64,000 nt of DNA from positions 63,142,917 through 63,206,916 of the forward strand of contig CM059198.1 of the NCBI GenBank assembly GCA_030323885.1. The letters are read 5' to 3'. Position 1 is the stretch's first letter; each line of letters begins with the position of its first letter. Below the pieces are notes generated by a model. It was not told the DNA's origin and searched no databases. It worked only from the letters and a program-made list of their open reading frames with translations. Positions 19,423-29,202 of the stretch are shown piece by piece. The stretch comes from Branchipolynoe longqiensis (taxonomy: Eukaryota > Annelida > Polychaeta > Phyllodocida > Polynoidae). Both the position numbers and the translations under genes were made by a program.

Positions 19423-19769
19423 CAGGGCGAGCGGGACGTAGCTCAGGCAGTAGAGTGTCCACCTGTGATGGGGTGGGTCATCCGATCGATCTTGCTCAGT
19501 GGACATATTTGCAATTTGGGCTATTTTCCGTTCCAACCAGTGGTCCACAACTGGTTCATCAAAGACTTTGGTGTGTGCTGTCCTGTCTGTGGGAAAGTGC
19601 ATATAAAATACCCCTTGCTGCTTATCGGAAAGAGTAGCCTATGTGGCGGCAGTGGGATTTCTCCAAAGACATATACCATAATGACCATACGTTTGATGTC
19701 CAATAGCCAATGATACAAATCAATGTGCTCTTGAGGCATCGTTAAATAAAACAAACTTTCCTTTTCCAT
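19423..19769 (+). mobile_element. Mollusc-type tRNA-derived SINE
   Basis: The head reads GGGACGTAGCTCAGGCAGTA. Other landmarks are GGGCTATTTTCCGTTCCA, TGTGCTGTCCTGTCTGTGGG, CCAATAGCCAATGATA and a 3' end of GTTAAATAAAACAAACTTTC. I recognise this sequence as a SINE common across molluscan genomes (V-SINE/RUDI-like in my memory; family name unverified). It inserted into a CATCAT microsatellite. It is the only copy here and the main taxonomic clue. Confidence 0.8.
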
Positions 19770-19922
19770 AACCATCATCATCATCATCATCACCACCACC
19801 ACAACCACCATCACCACCACCACCAGCAGCACCACCACCACTGTCACCCTCCACGCCACCACATATCACCACAATCATCAGCCCCATCAACACGACTATC
19901 CTGACCTCCACCATCATTACTA
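19770..19922. repeat. CATCAC/CCACCA microsatellite
   Basis: Trinucleotide repeats of CAT, CAC and CCA type; ORFs rich in Met, Val or Gly on the minus strand are artefacts. Confidence 0.9.
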
Positions 19923-20146
19923 CACTGGGCGCGATGGCCAAATCGGTAGAGCGCGGGCCTCGCATGCGGGAGATCGGGAGGTCAATTCCCGGTCAAGTAA
20001 AAACCAATGACTTACAAAATTGATACTTGTCGCTTCCTAGCCTGGCGCTCAGCATTAAAAGGATAGGGCAAGGACTGCATACGGTCACAAGTCACTGCCC
20101 ATCCTGAGATGACCTCGATGTTGCCAGGACATAAAACCCAACAAAT
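19923..20146 (+). mobile_element. SINE-A copy with internal deletion
   Basis: The head and first body half run to GGATAGGGCAAGGACTG, then jump to CATACGGTCACAAGTCACTG near the 3' end. About 120 bp of the consensus middle is missing. Confidence 0.88.
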
Positions 20147-20425
20147 TAAACAGCCTATTTGCTCAATTTGTTTCCTCCTTTGTCAGGGTCTCATCAGATA
20201 GATTTCCGCCCCATATTTGATCTGTCAGATTACTAAAGTCGGGTGTGAGTGGCTGGCCTTATTTATGGTTTGGCAAATTAATTTAATGAAATGACACTTA
20301 ATTTGTTGAATGAGAAACTCTGGTCTCCCTTAGATTTGAGACTTGGTGATTGACGGGTCAGTGAACTGGATTTTGTTGACTCCCAGAGGGCTATTAATAA
20401 CAGGGAAACATTGAGTGTGTTACTG
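20147..20425. other. Sequence without recognised features
   Basis: Non-repetitive, AT-biased sequence. No ORF, SINE landmark or inverted repeat was recognised. Confidence 0.4.
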
Positions 20426-20428
20426 TGA

Positions 20429-20879
20429 AGGCTCTGTCACACATCACAGGATTAGGGAAACGGAAAGAAACCAAACAAAGTCTGTTGATATCTGGCAAAG
20501 TCTGGTTTGTGTCCATTGCATATCCATTGATATCCATTGATATCCAGCTCAATCCGTTACAAGTTTTGAGCATGCACAACAGATTGTGCCAGACTGACCT
20601 ATGTGGTTATTATCCATTAGCGTCCGTTCCACGTCCATTACCCGTCCGTTTCCCATCCGTTACATATCCATTGCACGTCTGTTGCCATTCGTTATAGTTC
20701 TTTTTGTATTCTGAATTGTCTGTTGATCATTAGATACGTTATCAACCGTTAGCGTCCATTACCCGTCCGTTACCCGTCCATTACATAATCGATACATTTC
20801 AAGTCCGAATAACACCGGACTAGAATATTCTTTGTCCGGTTCAGTCCATTGCTCAATCAGCCATAGTGTGACAGGCACT
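20429..20879. mobile_element. MITE family M1, 451-bp copy
   Basis: The ends are AGGCTCTGTCACACATCACA and, reverse-complemented, AGTGCCTGTCACACTATGGC. The flanks are TGA and TAA, a decayed 3-bp duplication. The interior is a clear array of CCGTCCGTTACCCGTCCGTT-type words with a 10-bp rhythm. The CAAGTTTTGAGCATGCACAA word is at about 20560. Confidence 0.82.
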
Positions 20880-20944
20880 TAAGTTTTAAAGTTGTCATCG
20901 CTACTCAAATGATCCGTTTGTTTCTTGTAGCAAGACCTATTGTT

Positions 20945-21265
20945 TGGTTGTATTTGTTTGTTTACATCCGAATGTCAGATCAGGATGGGTACAGACTTTT
21001 GACAGTGCACACTCATGCTGACTTTATAGTGCCACCCCACTGGGAGACCAGGGTGATGGCACCATGATCCGATATCCCACAGTCATATTATCCTAATACT
21101 TGTCCAACCAATCTTTGTCCTGTCGTATTAATGGAGAATGCCAGGCTAGGTAAGTGACAAGTATCAATTTTATAAGTCATTGGCTTCACTCGGCTGGTAT
21201 TCGAGCTCCCAGCCTTCCGTACGGGAAGTCTGCACTCTACCGATTCGGCCACCACGTCTGGTCTC
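20945..21265 (-). mobile_element. SINE-A copy, minus strand
   Basis: Complete landmarks in reverse, from a TTGTTTGTTTAC tail to the head near 21250 (GACGTGGTGGCCGAATCGG on the minus strand). Confidence 0.88.
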
Positions 21266-21289
21266 ATAAAGATATATATGGCTGAGTAG

Positions 21290-21500
21290 TGATTCTGATG
21301 GGTGTGCACTCATGGCGGTTTTGTTATAGTGCTGACCCACAAAGGTGTCATCCCGTGGGGCATCATGAGCCAATATCCCACCCAATCATAGTAAGCCAAC
21401 GAATCCTTGCCCTATCCTAGGAATGGACAGCGCCAGGCTAGTTAGCAATAAAAAATCCATTTTTGTTATTTGCATTTGACTCGAGGCTGGGATTTATGCC
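21290..21500 (-). mobile_element. Diverged SINE-A copy, minus strand
   Basis: Recognised by GTGTGCACTCATGGCG, ATAGTGCTGACCCAC and CCTTGCCCTATCCTAG in order. The head is lost where it meets a poly-G run. Confidence 0.75.
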
Positions 21501-21508
21501 AACCTACG

Positions 21509-21528
21509 GGGGGGGGGGGGGGGGGGGT
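21509..21528. repeat. Poly-G tract
   Basis: About 18 consecutive G replaces the start of the following SINE head. Length is unreliable in such tracts. Confidence 0.9.
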
Positions 21529-21835
21529 GAATCGGGACAGCGTGGACCTCGCGTGTGAGAGATAGGAGTTAGGTTCCCGGTCGAGTCAAACCAATGACTT
21601 ATAAAATTGATACTTGTCGCTTTCTAGCCTGTCACTCTGCATTAATAGGATAGGACAAGGACTGGTTGGCTCAGTGTCAGGATAATGTGACTGAGTGCGA
21701 TAACGGGGCATGATGCCAGCAGCCTTGTCTCCTACTGAGGCAGCACTAGAAAGTCACCAAGAGTGTGCACTGTCACAAGCCGGTATCCGTCCTGATATGA
21801 CCTTAGATGTGGCTAGGACGTAAAACAACAATCAT
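21528..21835 (+). mobile_element. SINE-A copy, head start lost
   Basis: Starts at GAATCGGGACAGCGTGG right after the poly-G tract. B box GTTCCC and the whole body follow, ending ACGTAAAACAACAATC. It lies head-to-head with the minus-strand copy at 21290-21500. Confidence 0.87.
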
Positions 21836-22240
21836 GTCAAGAGGGGTGCCAGAAACCCCCTCCCCCTCCCCCTCCACCCCCTCCCACACACACATACAAT
21901 CCAACACCCCTTGTGTAAGACGTCATCTGCCAGCCATGGACCGGGTCGACTTGCTTTGCATTTTGATGGATTACAGCGCGCCAATATGTTCACCCCCCGC
22001 CTTCCCCCTCCCCCTCTTTCCCCCCTCCTCTCCCCACTCCTCTTCCCCCTCCACCCTGCCACCTCCCACCCTCCACCCATACCCCACCCTCCATCTTATT
22101 GCTGCCCCAGTGCGCACTCTTATATATGGCCGTCTCACGCGGAGACTTCTCGTTGCCATGGTGACTGTGCATATATGCACCGACACTCTACTATGGGAAT
22201 TCGGCTGGGACTTGGGAGCGATCATTTTGCTGCTGCTAGA
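21836..22240. other. Unannotated stretch with CCCTCC tract
   Basis: Polypyrimidine blocks at 21855-21895 and 21995-22100 surround ordinary sequence. ORFs here (for example 21807-22400) run through these tracts and into the satellite, so I do not call a gene. Confidence 0.5.
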
Positions 22241-24540
22241 TGCTGATCTGGAACGCCGGAGGGCGGGAGTTGTCATTGACGCATGGGGCCGCTCAATTAG
22301 TGGTCATGTTATTAAGGATGTCTGGGGCAGAGGCTGGGGATTGTTTGTTTGTTGTGGTTTGTGTGTGTGTGTTTGGGTGGTGGTGGGGGGTATCGAGTGA
22401 TAATACTGTTACTCTTGCCTTTTAGTGAGTTGGCGAGTATGGTCAGGTGGAGTGGGAGTTGTCATTGACGTATGGGCTGCTCAATTACTGGTGATGTTAT
22501 TAAGGACGTCTGGGGCAAAGGCTGGGGATTGCTTGTTTGTTGTAGTTTGTGTGTGTGTTTGGTTGGTGGTGGGGGGTACCGAGTGATAATACGGTTACTC
22601 TTGCCTTTTAGTGAGTCGACGTGTGTGGTGAGGTGGAGTGGGAGTTGTCATTGACGTATGGGGCTGCTCAATTAGTGGTGATGTTATTAAGGACGTCTAG
22701 GGCAGAGGCTGGGGATTGTTTGTTTGTTGTGGTTTGTGTGTGTGTGTTTGGGTGGTTGTGGGGGCGGGTACTGAGTGATAATATGGTTACTCTTGCCTTT
22801 TAGTGAGTCGGTGAGTGTGGTGAGTTGGAGTGGGAGTAGGAGTTGTCATTGACGTATGGGGCTGCTCAATTAGTGGTGATGTTATTAAGGGCGTCTAGGG
22901 CAGAGGCTGGGGATTGTTTGTTTGCTGTAGTTTGTGTGTGTGTTTGGGTGGTTGTGGGAGGGGGGTACTGAGTGATAACGTGGTTACTCTTGCCTTTTCC
23001 CGAGTGTGGTGAGTTGGAGTGGGAGTGGGAGTTGTCATTGATGTATGGGGCTGCTCAATTAGTGGTGATGTTATTAAGGATGTCTGGGGCAGAGGGTGGG
23101 GGTTGTTTGTTTGTTGTGGTTTGTGTGTGTGCGTGTTGGGGTTGGAGGGTGTGTACCGCATGATAAGACGGTTACTCTAGCCTTTTAGTGAGTCGACGAG
23201 TGTGGTGAGGCAGAGTGGGAGTTATGGTATGGGGCTGCTCAATTAGTGGTGAAGTTATTAAGGACATGTGGTTTGTGTGTTTGATTGTTTGGGTGGGGGG
23301 GGTGCCGTGCGATTAGATGGTTATTCAAGTCTTTTAGTGAGTTGATGAGTGTGGTGAGGCAGAGTGGGAGTTATCATTGATGTATGGGGCCGCTCAATTA
23401 GTGGTGAAGTATTAGGGACATCTGGGGCAGAGGCTGGGGATTGTTTGGTTTTTGTGTGTTTATGGGCAGACAGGTGTGGGGGGGGGGGGGGTTAATGAGT
23501 GATAATGGCGTCGCTTTGGCCTTTTAGTGAGTCTGCGAGTGTATGCAGGTATTGCAATACCTCAGGGAGTTTGACGCCCCTGCCCTGCAGAGTTGTAAAA
23601 CACTGCGTTGTGGTACAGGTTCTTGACAGAACCGAAGGCTAAGGGAGCAAACCCTAAACAGAAAACCATGTCACTGTGGCAGCATTAAGGGCGGTTGATG
23701 TATGGAACTCCCAACATCTCCCGACCAGCCACTGCAGGGACAAATAGTTTTGCACCTGTCTAGACATGTTCTTGCCGGTGTGAGACCTCTATTTGCTCCC
23801 CGACAGAGTGCCCCTGGTAACTTGCAACAAAGCCAGTAGCACTTCAACACTTTTGCAGGCAGCTTTCATGAAATGACCATCAAGAGAAACCTGTTGTTGC
23901 TTTTTGTGCTTTTGTCGGGCGGTTGGTTATTCTTACGGTTTGTGGGGTTGGGAAGAACCAAGGGAAGATACTCTCACTCTAGCCTTTTAGTCAAGTCTGT
24001 GAGTGTGGGGAGTTGTCATTGATGTATGGGGCAGCTCAATAAATGAAGTTATTAAGCACGTCTGGGGCAGAGCTGGGTATTGTTTGTTTTTGTTTGTTGT
24101 TGTTTGTGTGTGTTTGGGCAGAGGGGGGGTACCAAGTGCTAATACTGTCACTCTAGCCGTTTACTGAGTGAGTGTGGGGCATTTTCATTGACATATGGGG
24201 CAGCTCAATACGAGGTGATATTATTAAGGACCTATCGGGCAGAGGGCCGGTTTGTTTGTGCGTTGTGGAATTTTATGGTTTTGTTGGGCGGTTGGATATT
24301 ATTACAGATATAGTTGGTCTTGTCTTGGTTTTGAAAGTTTTTTTATGGGTGATAATATTGACACTCTGGCATTGTAAAGGGTGGCTGGATAGAATTTGTC
24401 AATGATGTATGGGCCAGCACAATTAGCAGTGACATTATTACCGACCTCTGGGGCAGAGGGCGGGTCTTGTTGGTTCACTTGTTTTTAAGTTTTTTTATGG
24501 GTGATAATATTGCCACTCCGCCATTGTAAAGCGGGCGTTG
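22240..24540 (+). repeat. Satellite, about 185-200-bp units (left block)
   Basis: Units contain GGGAGTTGTCATTGACGTAT, GGGGCTGCTCAATTAGTGGT, GATGTTATTAAGGACGTCTG, a GTTTGTTTGTTGTGGTTTGT stretch and CTTGCCTTTTAGTGAGTC. Spacing is about 185-200 bp at the left and becomes irregular after 23270. A LINE derivative is inserted at 23545-23895. No unit has a conserved ORF. Confidence 0.92.
23545..23895 (+). mobile_element. LINE-derived short element, internally deleted copy
   Basis: Starts GCAGGTATTGCAATACCTCA and matches the element at 51451-51853 and the reverse of 52840-53500 down to TTCATGAAATG. It then jumps 180 bp to ACCATCAAGAGAAACCTG and ends in satellite. It interrupts the satellite. Confidence 0.85.
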
Positions 24541-24557
24541 GGGGGGGGAGTTTTCAG

Positions 24558-24951
24558 TAGCCGTGGTCACACGGGCAAAAAATAAAGCGATTTAGACAAG
24601 GCGAATACTAGGAGTCGAATTAGCGGCCCGTTCACACGGGCAGTACTTGGGCCGGAAGTCGATATATAATATGCACTTTTGATCGACCGGAAAGTAAACA
24701 CACTAAGGTATCGACTGCGCATGCGTGTGAGGTGCTTAATCCGCCTCAGAGCGTCCACACGGGAAAAATAAATCGACTCAGAGAAATCTACTCGTGTAAT
24801 GCATCTCCACAAATGTTTTCCAGTATCCGGATCACCGGAATCGATTCAGCCCTAATTCGACTCAGACGCCCGTTCACACGCGAAATGTAACCCGAACTAT
24901 ACAAGTCGATTTCTACGAATCGATTTACAGCGCCCGTGTGACCACGGCTAG
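24558..24951. mobile_element. MITE family M3, 394 bp, perfect TIRs
   Basis: AGCCGTGGTCACACGGGC opens the element, and its exact reverse complement closes it. AGT flanks both sides. The interior repeats TTCACACGGGC and TCGACTCAGA words, so the subterminal motif recurs inside. It is inserted in the satellite. Confidence 0.88.
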
Positions 24952-26255
24952 TGACGTGTGGACCAGACCAATTGGTTGTGACATTATTAAGGACCTGTGG
25001 GGCCGAGAGCGGGTTTTGTTAGTTTGCTTATTGTTTTACAAGTGATAATAGTGCCATTCCTGCATTGTTAAAGGTGAGTGAGGGAAAGTTGTCAACAACG
25101 TATGGGGCAGCTCAATTAGTGGTGACATTATTAAGGACCTGTGGGGCAGGTAGTGGGTCTTGTTAGTTTCCTTGTTGTTTTACGAGTGATAATATTGCCA
25201 TTCCTGCATTGTTAAATGTGAGTGAGGGAAAGTTGTCAACAACGTATGGGGCAGCTCAATTAGTGGTGACATTATTAAGGACCTGTGGGGCACGTAGTGG
25301 GTCTTGTTAGTTTGCTTGTTGTTTTACGAGTGATAATAGTGCCATTCCTGCATTGTTAAAGGTGAGTGAGGGAAAGTTGTCAACAACGTATGGGGCATCT
25401 AGCTCAATTAGTGGTGACATTATTAAGGACCTGTGGGGCACGTAGTGGGTCTTGTTAGTTTGCTTGTTTTACGAGTGATAATAGTGCCATTCCTGCATTG
25501 TTAAAGGTGAGTGAGGGAAAGTTGTCAACAACCTATGGGGCATCTAGCTCAATTAGTGGTGACATTATTAAGGACCTGTGGGGACGTAGTGGGTCTTGTT
25601 AGTTTGCTTGTTGTTTTACGAGTGATAATAGTGCCATTCCTGCATTGTTAAAGGTGAGTGAGGGAAAGTTGTCAACAACGTATGGGGCATCTAGCTCAAT
25701 TAGTGGTGACATTATTAAGGACCTGTGGGGCACGTAGTGGGTCTTGTTAGTTTGCTTGTTTTACGAGTGATAATAGTGCCATTCCTGCATTGTTAAAGGT
25801 GAGTGAGGGAAAGTTGTCAACAACCTATGGGGCATCTAGCTCAATTAGTGGTGACATTATTAAGGACCTGTGGGGACGTAGTGGGTCTTGTTAGTTTGCT
25901 TGTTGTTTTACGAGTGATAATAGTGCCATTCCTGCATTGTTAAAGGTGAGTGAGGGAAAGTTGTCAACAACGTATGGGGCATCTAGCTCAATTAGTGGTG
26001 ACATTATTAAGGACCTGTCGGTCACGTAGTGGGTCTTGTTAGTTTACTTGTTGTTTTACGAGTGATGATAGTGCCATTCCTGCATTGTTAAAGGTGAGTG
26101 AGGGAAAGTTGTCAACAACGTATGGGGCAGCTGAATTAGTGGTGACATTATTAAGGACCTGTGGGGTACGTAGTGGGTCTTGTTGGTTTGCTGGTTCTTT
26201 TGGTGTATTTTTTCTACAAGTGATGACAATGTCAATCCCACCAGTGTGGTGAGTG
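24952..26255 (+). repeat. Satellite, about 146-bp units with dimeric order (right block)
   Basis: About nine units with the word AAAGTTGTCAACAACGTATG at 25087, 25231, 25375, 25520, 25667, 25812, 25959 and 26107. Units from 25375 alternate between two subtypes (CGTATGGGG with GGGGCACGTAG, and CCTATGGGG with GGGGACGTAG), giving a higher-order period near 292 bp. It is related to the left block through GGGGCAGCTCAATTAGTGGT. Confidence 0.93.
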
Positions 26256-26540
26256 AGTAGATGTTGTCCTTGTCATTATTGATTTTAGTTTTTTTTCCCC
26301 GGTGGTAATATTGCCATTGTAATATTGTCATGAGTGGTGGCCAACAATCGTTATATCACCATTCTAGCAACCAGACATTGAACGCAGCAGATGATTGGCT
26401 GTCAGGGGTAATCGGTAACCTAGATAATATTAGCTCTTCTTTTGTTAGTATCTCTGTCTACAAATCTCGACGGGACAGAATGAGCCTCGGCTTCAGTGCG
26501 GGAAGTCGTGGTTTTTAAGGACGGCTGTGGAGAACCGAGT
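26256..26540. other. Sequence without recognised features
   Basis: Degenerate satellite-like sequence to about 26320, then non-repetitive DNA. The 62-codon ORF at 26330-26518 lacks any recognisable motif and is not called. Confidence 0.4.
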
Positions 26541-26547
26541 TCCTTAA

Positions 26548-26944
26548 GGCCTGGTCACATACACGTTAGTGGACGTAGTAGAACATAGCGGTAGTTGAAC
26601 GTAGTTGAACGTAGTTGAACGTAGTTGAACGTGGTTGAACGTAGTTGAACGTAGTTGAACGTACTTGAACGTAGTTGAACATAGTTGAACATAGTTGAAC
26701 ATAGTTGAACATAGTTGAACATAGTTGAACATAGTTGAACATAGTTGAACATAGTTGAACATAGTTGAACATAGTTGAACATAGTTGAACATAGTCGAAC
26801 ATAGTTGAACATAGTCGAACATAGTTGAACATAGTTGAACGTAGTTGAACGTAGTTGAACGTAGTTGAATGAACCAGAGAAGTATGGATGCCGGTACATT
26901 CAACAACGTTCAATTACGTCCACAAACGTGTATGTGACCAGGCC
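26548..26944. mobile_element. MITE family M4, 397 bp, carrying a 10-bp minisatellite
   Basis: The TIRs are AGGCCTGGTCACATACACGT (left, from 26547) and its near-exact reverse complement (right, to 26945). TTA lies on both outer sides. The interior is (GTAGTTGAAC)n/(ATAGTTGAAC)n, about 28 units at 26590-26870. Long minus-strand frames translate this repeat and are not genes. Relatives at 58129-58396 and 58590-58688 have only a few units. Confidence 0.88.
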
Positions 26945-26975
26945 TTTATACAAGTGTGGCTACCTTTTGTCTCGC

Positions 26976-27062
26976 ACCAGGCGCGGTGGCCGAAATGGTA
27001 GAGCGCAGACCTCCGGTGCGGGAGATCGGGAGTTCAATTCCCGGTCGAGTCAAACCAATGTC
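26976..27062 (+). mobile_element. SINE-A head fragment
   Basis: Only the tRNA-like head is present (CCAGGCGCGGTGGCC to GAGTCAAACCAATG, B box GTTCAATTCCC). The body is replaced by polypyrimidine sequence. Confidence 0.85.
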
Positions 27063-27074
27063 AAATCGCTCCGT

Positions 27075-27582
27075 TTCCGTTTCCCCTCCCCTGCCCCTGC
27101 CCCTACCCCTCCCCCTACCGCTCCCCTTCCCCACTCCATCCTACCTCTTCGTCCTCCCTCCCATCCTCCTCCCTCTTCTCTTCTCTCCTCTCCTCTCCTC
27201 TCTTCTCTTCTCTCCCCTCTCCCTCTCCCTCCTCCCTCCTGCCGCTCGATATCCCCCCCCCCCTCTCCCTCCCTCCTCCCCCTTTCCCATCCTTCCTTCC
27301 CCTCCTCCCCCTCCCCCCGCCCTTCCCTCCTCCCCCTCCCCCCCGCCCTTCCCTCCTCCCCCTCCCCCCGCCATTCCCCCCGCCCCTTTCAATCCCCCCT
27401 TCCCCCTCCCCCCTTCCCCTTCCCCTTCCCCCATCACCCCCCCCCTCCCCCTTCCCCACCCCCTCCCCCATCCCCCATCCCCCCTTCCCCCTTCCCCCAT
27501 CCCCTTCCCCCCTCCCCCCCCTCCCCTCACCCCCTCCCCCCCTCCCCCTTCCCCGTTGCCCCCAGCCCCCAGCTCAGCCCCG
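27075..27582. repeat. Polypyrimidine tract, about 500 bp
   Basis: C/T repeats (CCCCTCC, TCTCCTC, CCCTTCC). Proline/serine-rich ORFs on the plus strand and glycine/arginine-rich ORFs on the minus strand are compositional. The minus strand has many GGGG runs. Confidence 0.95.
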
Positions 27583-27814
27583 GGCTCCTTCATCTAGGTT
27601 CCGTTGAAGCCGACAACGGCGGTCCAGGCAGCTGGCCTTGACAGCTGTCAGTTGCACACTGCTGTCAACGACACTGTCTCTGACACTGTCACTGACACTG
27701 ACACTGACCCTTGCTAGCACTCATGTTCTGCTGTTCACTTTGCGCGGCTCTGATACTGCTCGCCAACCCGATTGTCGACCAATCATTTTTATTTGTTGTA
27801 CATGAGTTGATTAA

Positions 27815-28166
27815 AATTGCATAGTCCGATGGGTTTTGAGTTTCTGTCATTTTGGGAGATAAACATATTAGGGTGATCGTTATAATCTACCCTACTTTCA
27901 CTTGAAGTAACTTTTATTTTAAATAGCTAACTTTTGAGATATTTGAAGTGCAAACAAGCAAAATTAGTTTTGGCATGCATGCCAAAACTCTTGACACCAT
28001 GGGTTTCTGCAGTAATAGGTTCCATTAAATTGCCTCCTTATTCCCTTCTATGTGGTGACAAATGCTTAACAAGTGCACCGGTATTTAAGGTAGATATGTA
28101 GAATCAAATTGAGATACTTGTTTTGGTTTTGAAAATGTGATGCTTCATTGGACTATGCATGCAACT
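27815..28166 (+). mobile_element. MITE family M5, 352 bp, TTAA target
   Basis: Starts AATTGCATAGTCCGATGGG and ends ATTGGACTATGCATGCAACT. TTAA is present at 27811-27814 and 28167-28170. Landmarks are TGAGTTTCTG, ATAATCTACCCTACTTT, TTTTGGCATGCATGCCAAAA and TTTTGGTTTTGAAAATGTGATG. TTAA duplications are typical of piggyBac or Kolobok. Seven other full or partial copies lie in the window. Confidence 0.87.
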
Positions 28167-28170
28167 TTAA

Positions 28171-28378
28171 GCAGGGGAAATTTCAATTGCTGACAATTGC
28201 TCTTCCTCATTCCACTGCTCCTTGCCCTATCCTAGTAATGCGAAGTGCCAGGCTAGGTAGTGACAAGTATCAATTTTATAATCGGTTTGACTCATTCAGG
28301 GTTCGAAATCGGGAGTTTGAATCCCACGACCTACCAGAACGGGAGGCGGGCGCCCAACTCATTCAGCCATCCCGTCTG
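28171..28378 (-). mobile_element. SINE-A variant with alternative 3' end
   Basis: Same chimeric structure as 15590-15745. The 3' end (GCAGGGGAAATTTCAATTGC on the plus strand) begins right after the TTAA of the M5 MITE. The head is of the GACGGGATGGC type. Most of this copy (from 28303) is in the duplicated segment. Confidence 0.78.
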
Positions 28379-28529
28379 GTTTCATCTTGCCACCAAGTTT
28401 CCTTTTGTCACTGTCTCATTTGGTCTATTTTTATTTGGAGTTATTTATTGCGAAGAGATTTCATTGTCAAATTATATAAAGATGTGTGAATATATGTATT
28501 TACTAAGATATATATGTTCTAGATACATG

Positions 28530-28812
28530 CGCCAGACGGGATGGCCGAATGAGTTAGAGCGTCCATCTCCCGTGTTGTTAGATCGTGGGTTCGAACCCTG
28601 GTCGAGTCAAACCAACGACTTAAAGATTGAGACTTGTCGCTTCCTCGCCAGGCGCTCGGCATGTTCAGATATCAGGTCATGGTGCTGGCAGCCTGGTCTC
28701 CCAGGGGGCCAGCACTATAAAGTCGCCGTGAGTGCGCTCTGTCACAAGTCGGTACCCGTCCTGATATGACCTTAGATGTTGCCAGGATGTGAAACTCCAA
28801 TAACCAACCAAC
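28530..28812 (+). mobile_element. SINE-A copy with internal deletion
   Basis: Head GCCAGACGGGATGGCC and perfect B box GGTTCGAACCC. The body jumps from GCGCTCGGCAT to GTTCAGATATCAGG, removing about 65 bp. It is duplicated at 29430-29712. Confidence 0.9.
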
Positions 28813-28861
28813 CAACCCTTAGTCTCTTCCGATTTGCCGACATTGCTTATATGGCCGGCCC

Positions 28862-28931
28862 TTGGGTTCGAATGCCACGATCTACCAAAACGGGAGACGG
28901 ACGCTCAACTCATTCGGTCATCCCGTCTGGT
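28862..28931 (-). mobile_element. SINE-A head fragment
   Basis: Minus-strand tRNA-like head only (GACGGGATGACCGAATGAG). Duplicated at 29762-29831. Confidence 0.8.
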
Positions 28932-28945
28932 GAGATGAAGGGAGA

Positions 28946-29202
28946 CGGGGAGTGTGGGGGGTGTCCGTGTGGGGGTGTGGTGCTGGTGGGAGGGGGTCCG
29001 TGTGGGGACATGGTGTGGGGGCGGGTGTTTCGTGTGGGGGCATGGTGTGGGGGGTTTCAGCATGGGGGTTTCGGTGTGGGGGTTTTGGTGTGGGGGTGTG
29101 GTGCGGGGGTGTCAGTGTGGGGGGTGTCGGTGGGGTGTGGGGGTGTCGGTGTGTGGTGTGGTGGGTGTCCCTGTGGGAGAGTGGTGGGTGGTGTGGTGGG
29201 TG
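28946..29202. repeat. GT/GGGG-rich low-complexity tract
   Basis: GTGTGGGGG-type repeats with many G runs. The same sequence probably continues into the gap at 29846, because the duplicated copy stops exactly at its start. ORFs here (CGG- and VWG-rich) are artefacts. Confidence 0.92.

Larger units (their letters stand above)
28303..28945 (+). repeat. Direct duplication, copy 1 (offset 900 bp)
   Basis: 643 bp is repeated at 29203-29845 with a single difference that I found (CAACGACT against CAACTACT). It contains parts of three SINEs. The spacer between copies is GT-rich. Confidence 0.93.

Noticed and set aside
22240..24540. Gene with repeated exons (recurring CTTGCCTTTTAG acceptor-like word)
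   Set aside because: Units carry no conserved frame and vary by indels out of frame; the word is simply part of the satellite.
26544..26913. Three overlapping long minus-strand ORFs (about 115-120 codons each)
   Set aside because: They translate the 10-bp GTTCAACTAT repeat in all three frames; no coding signal.
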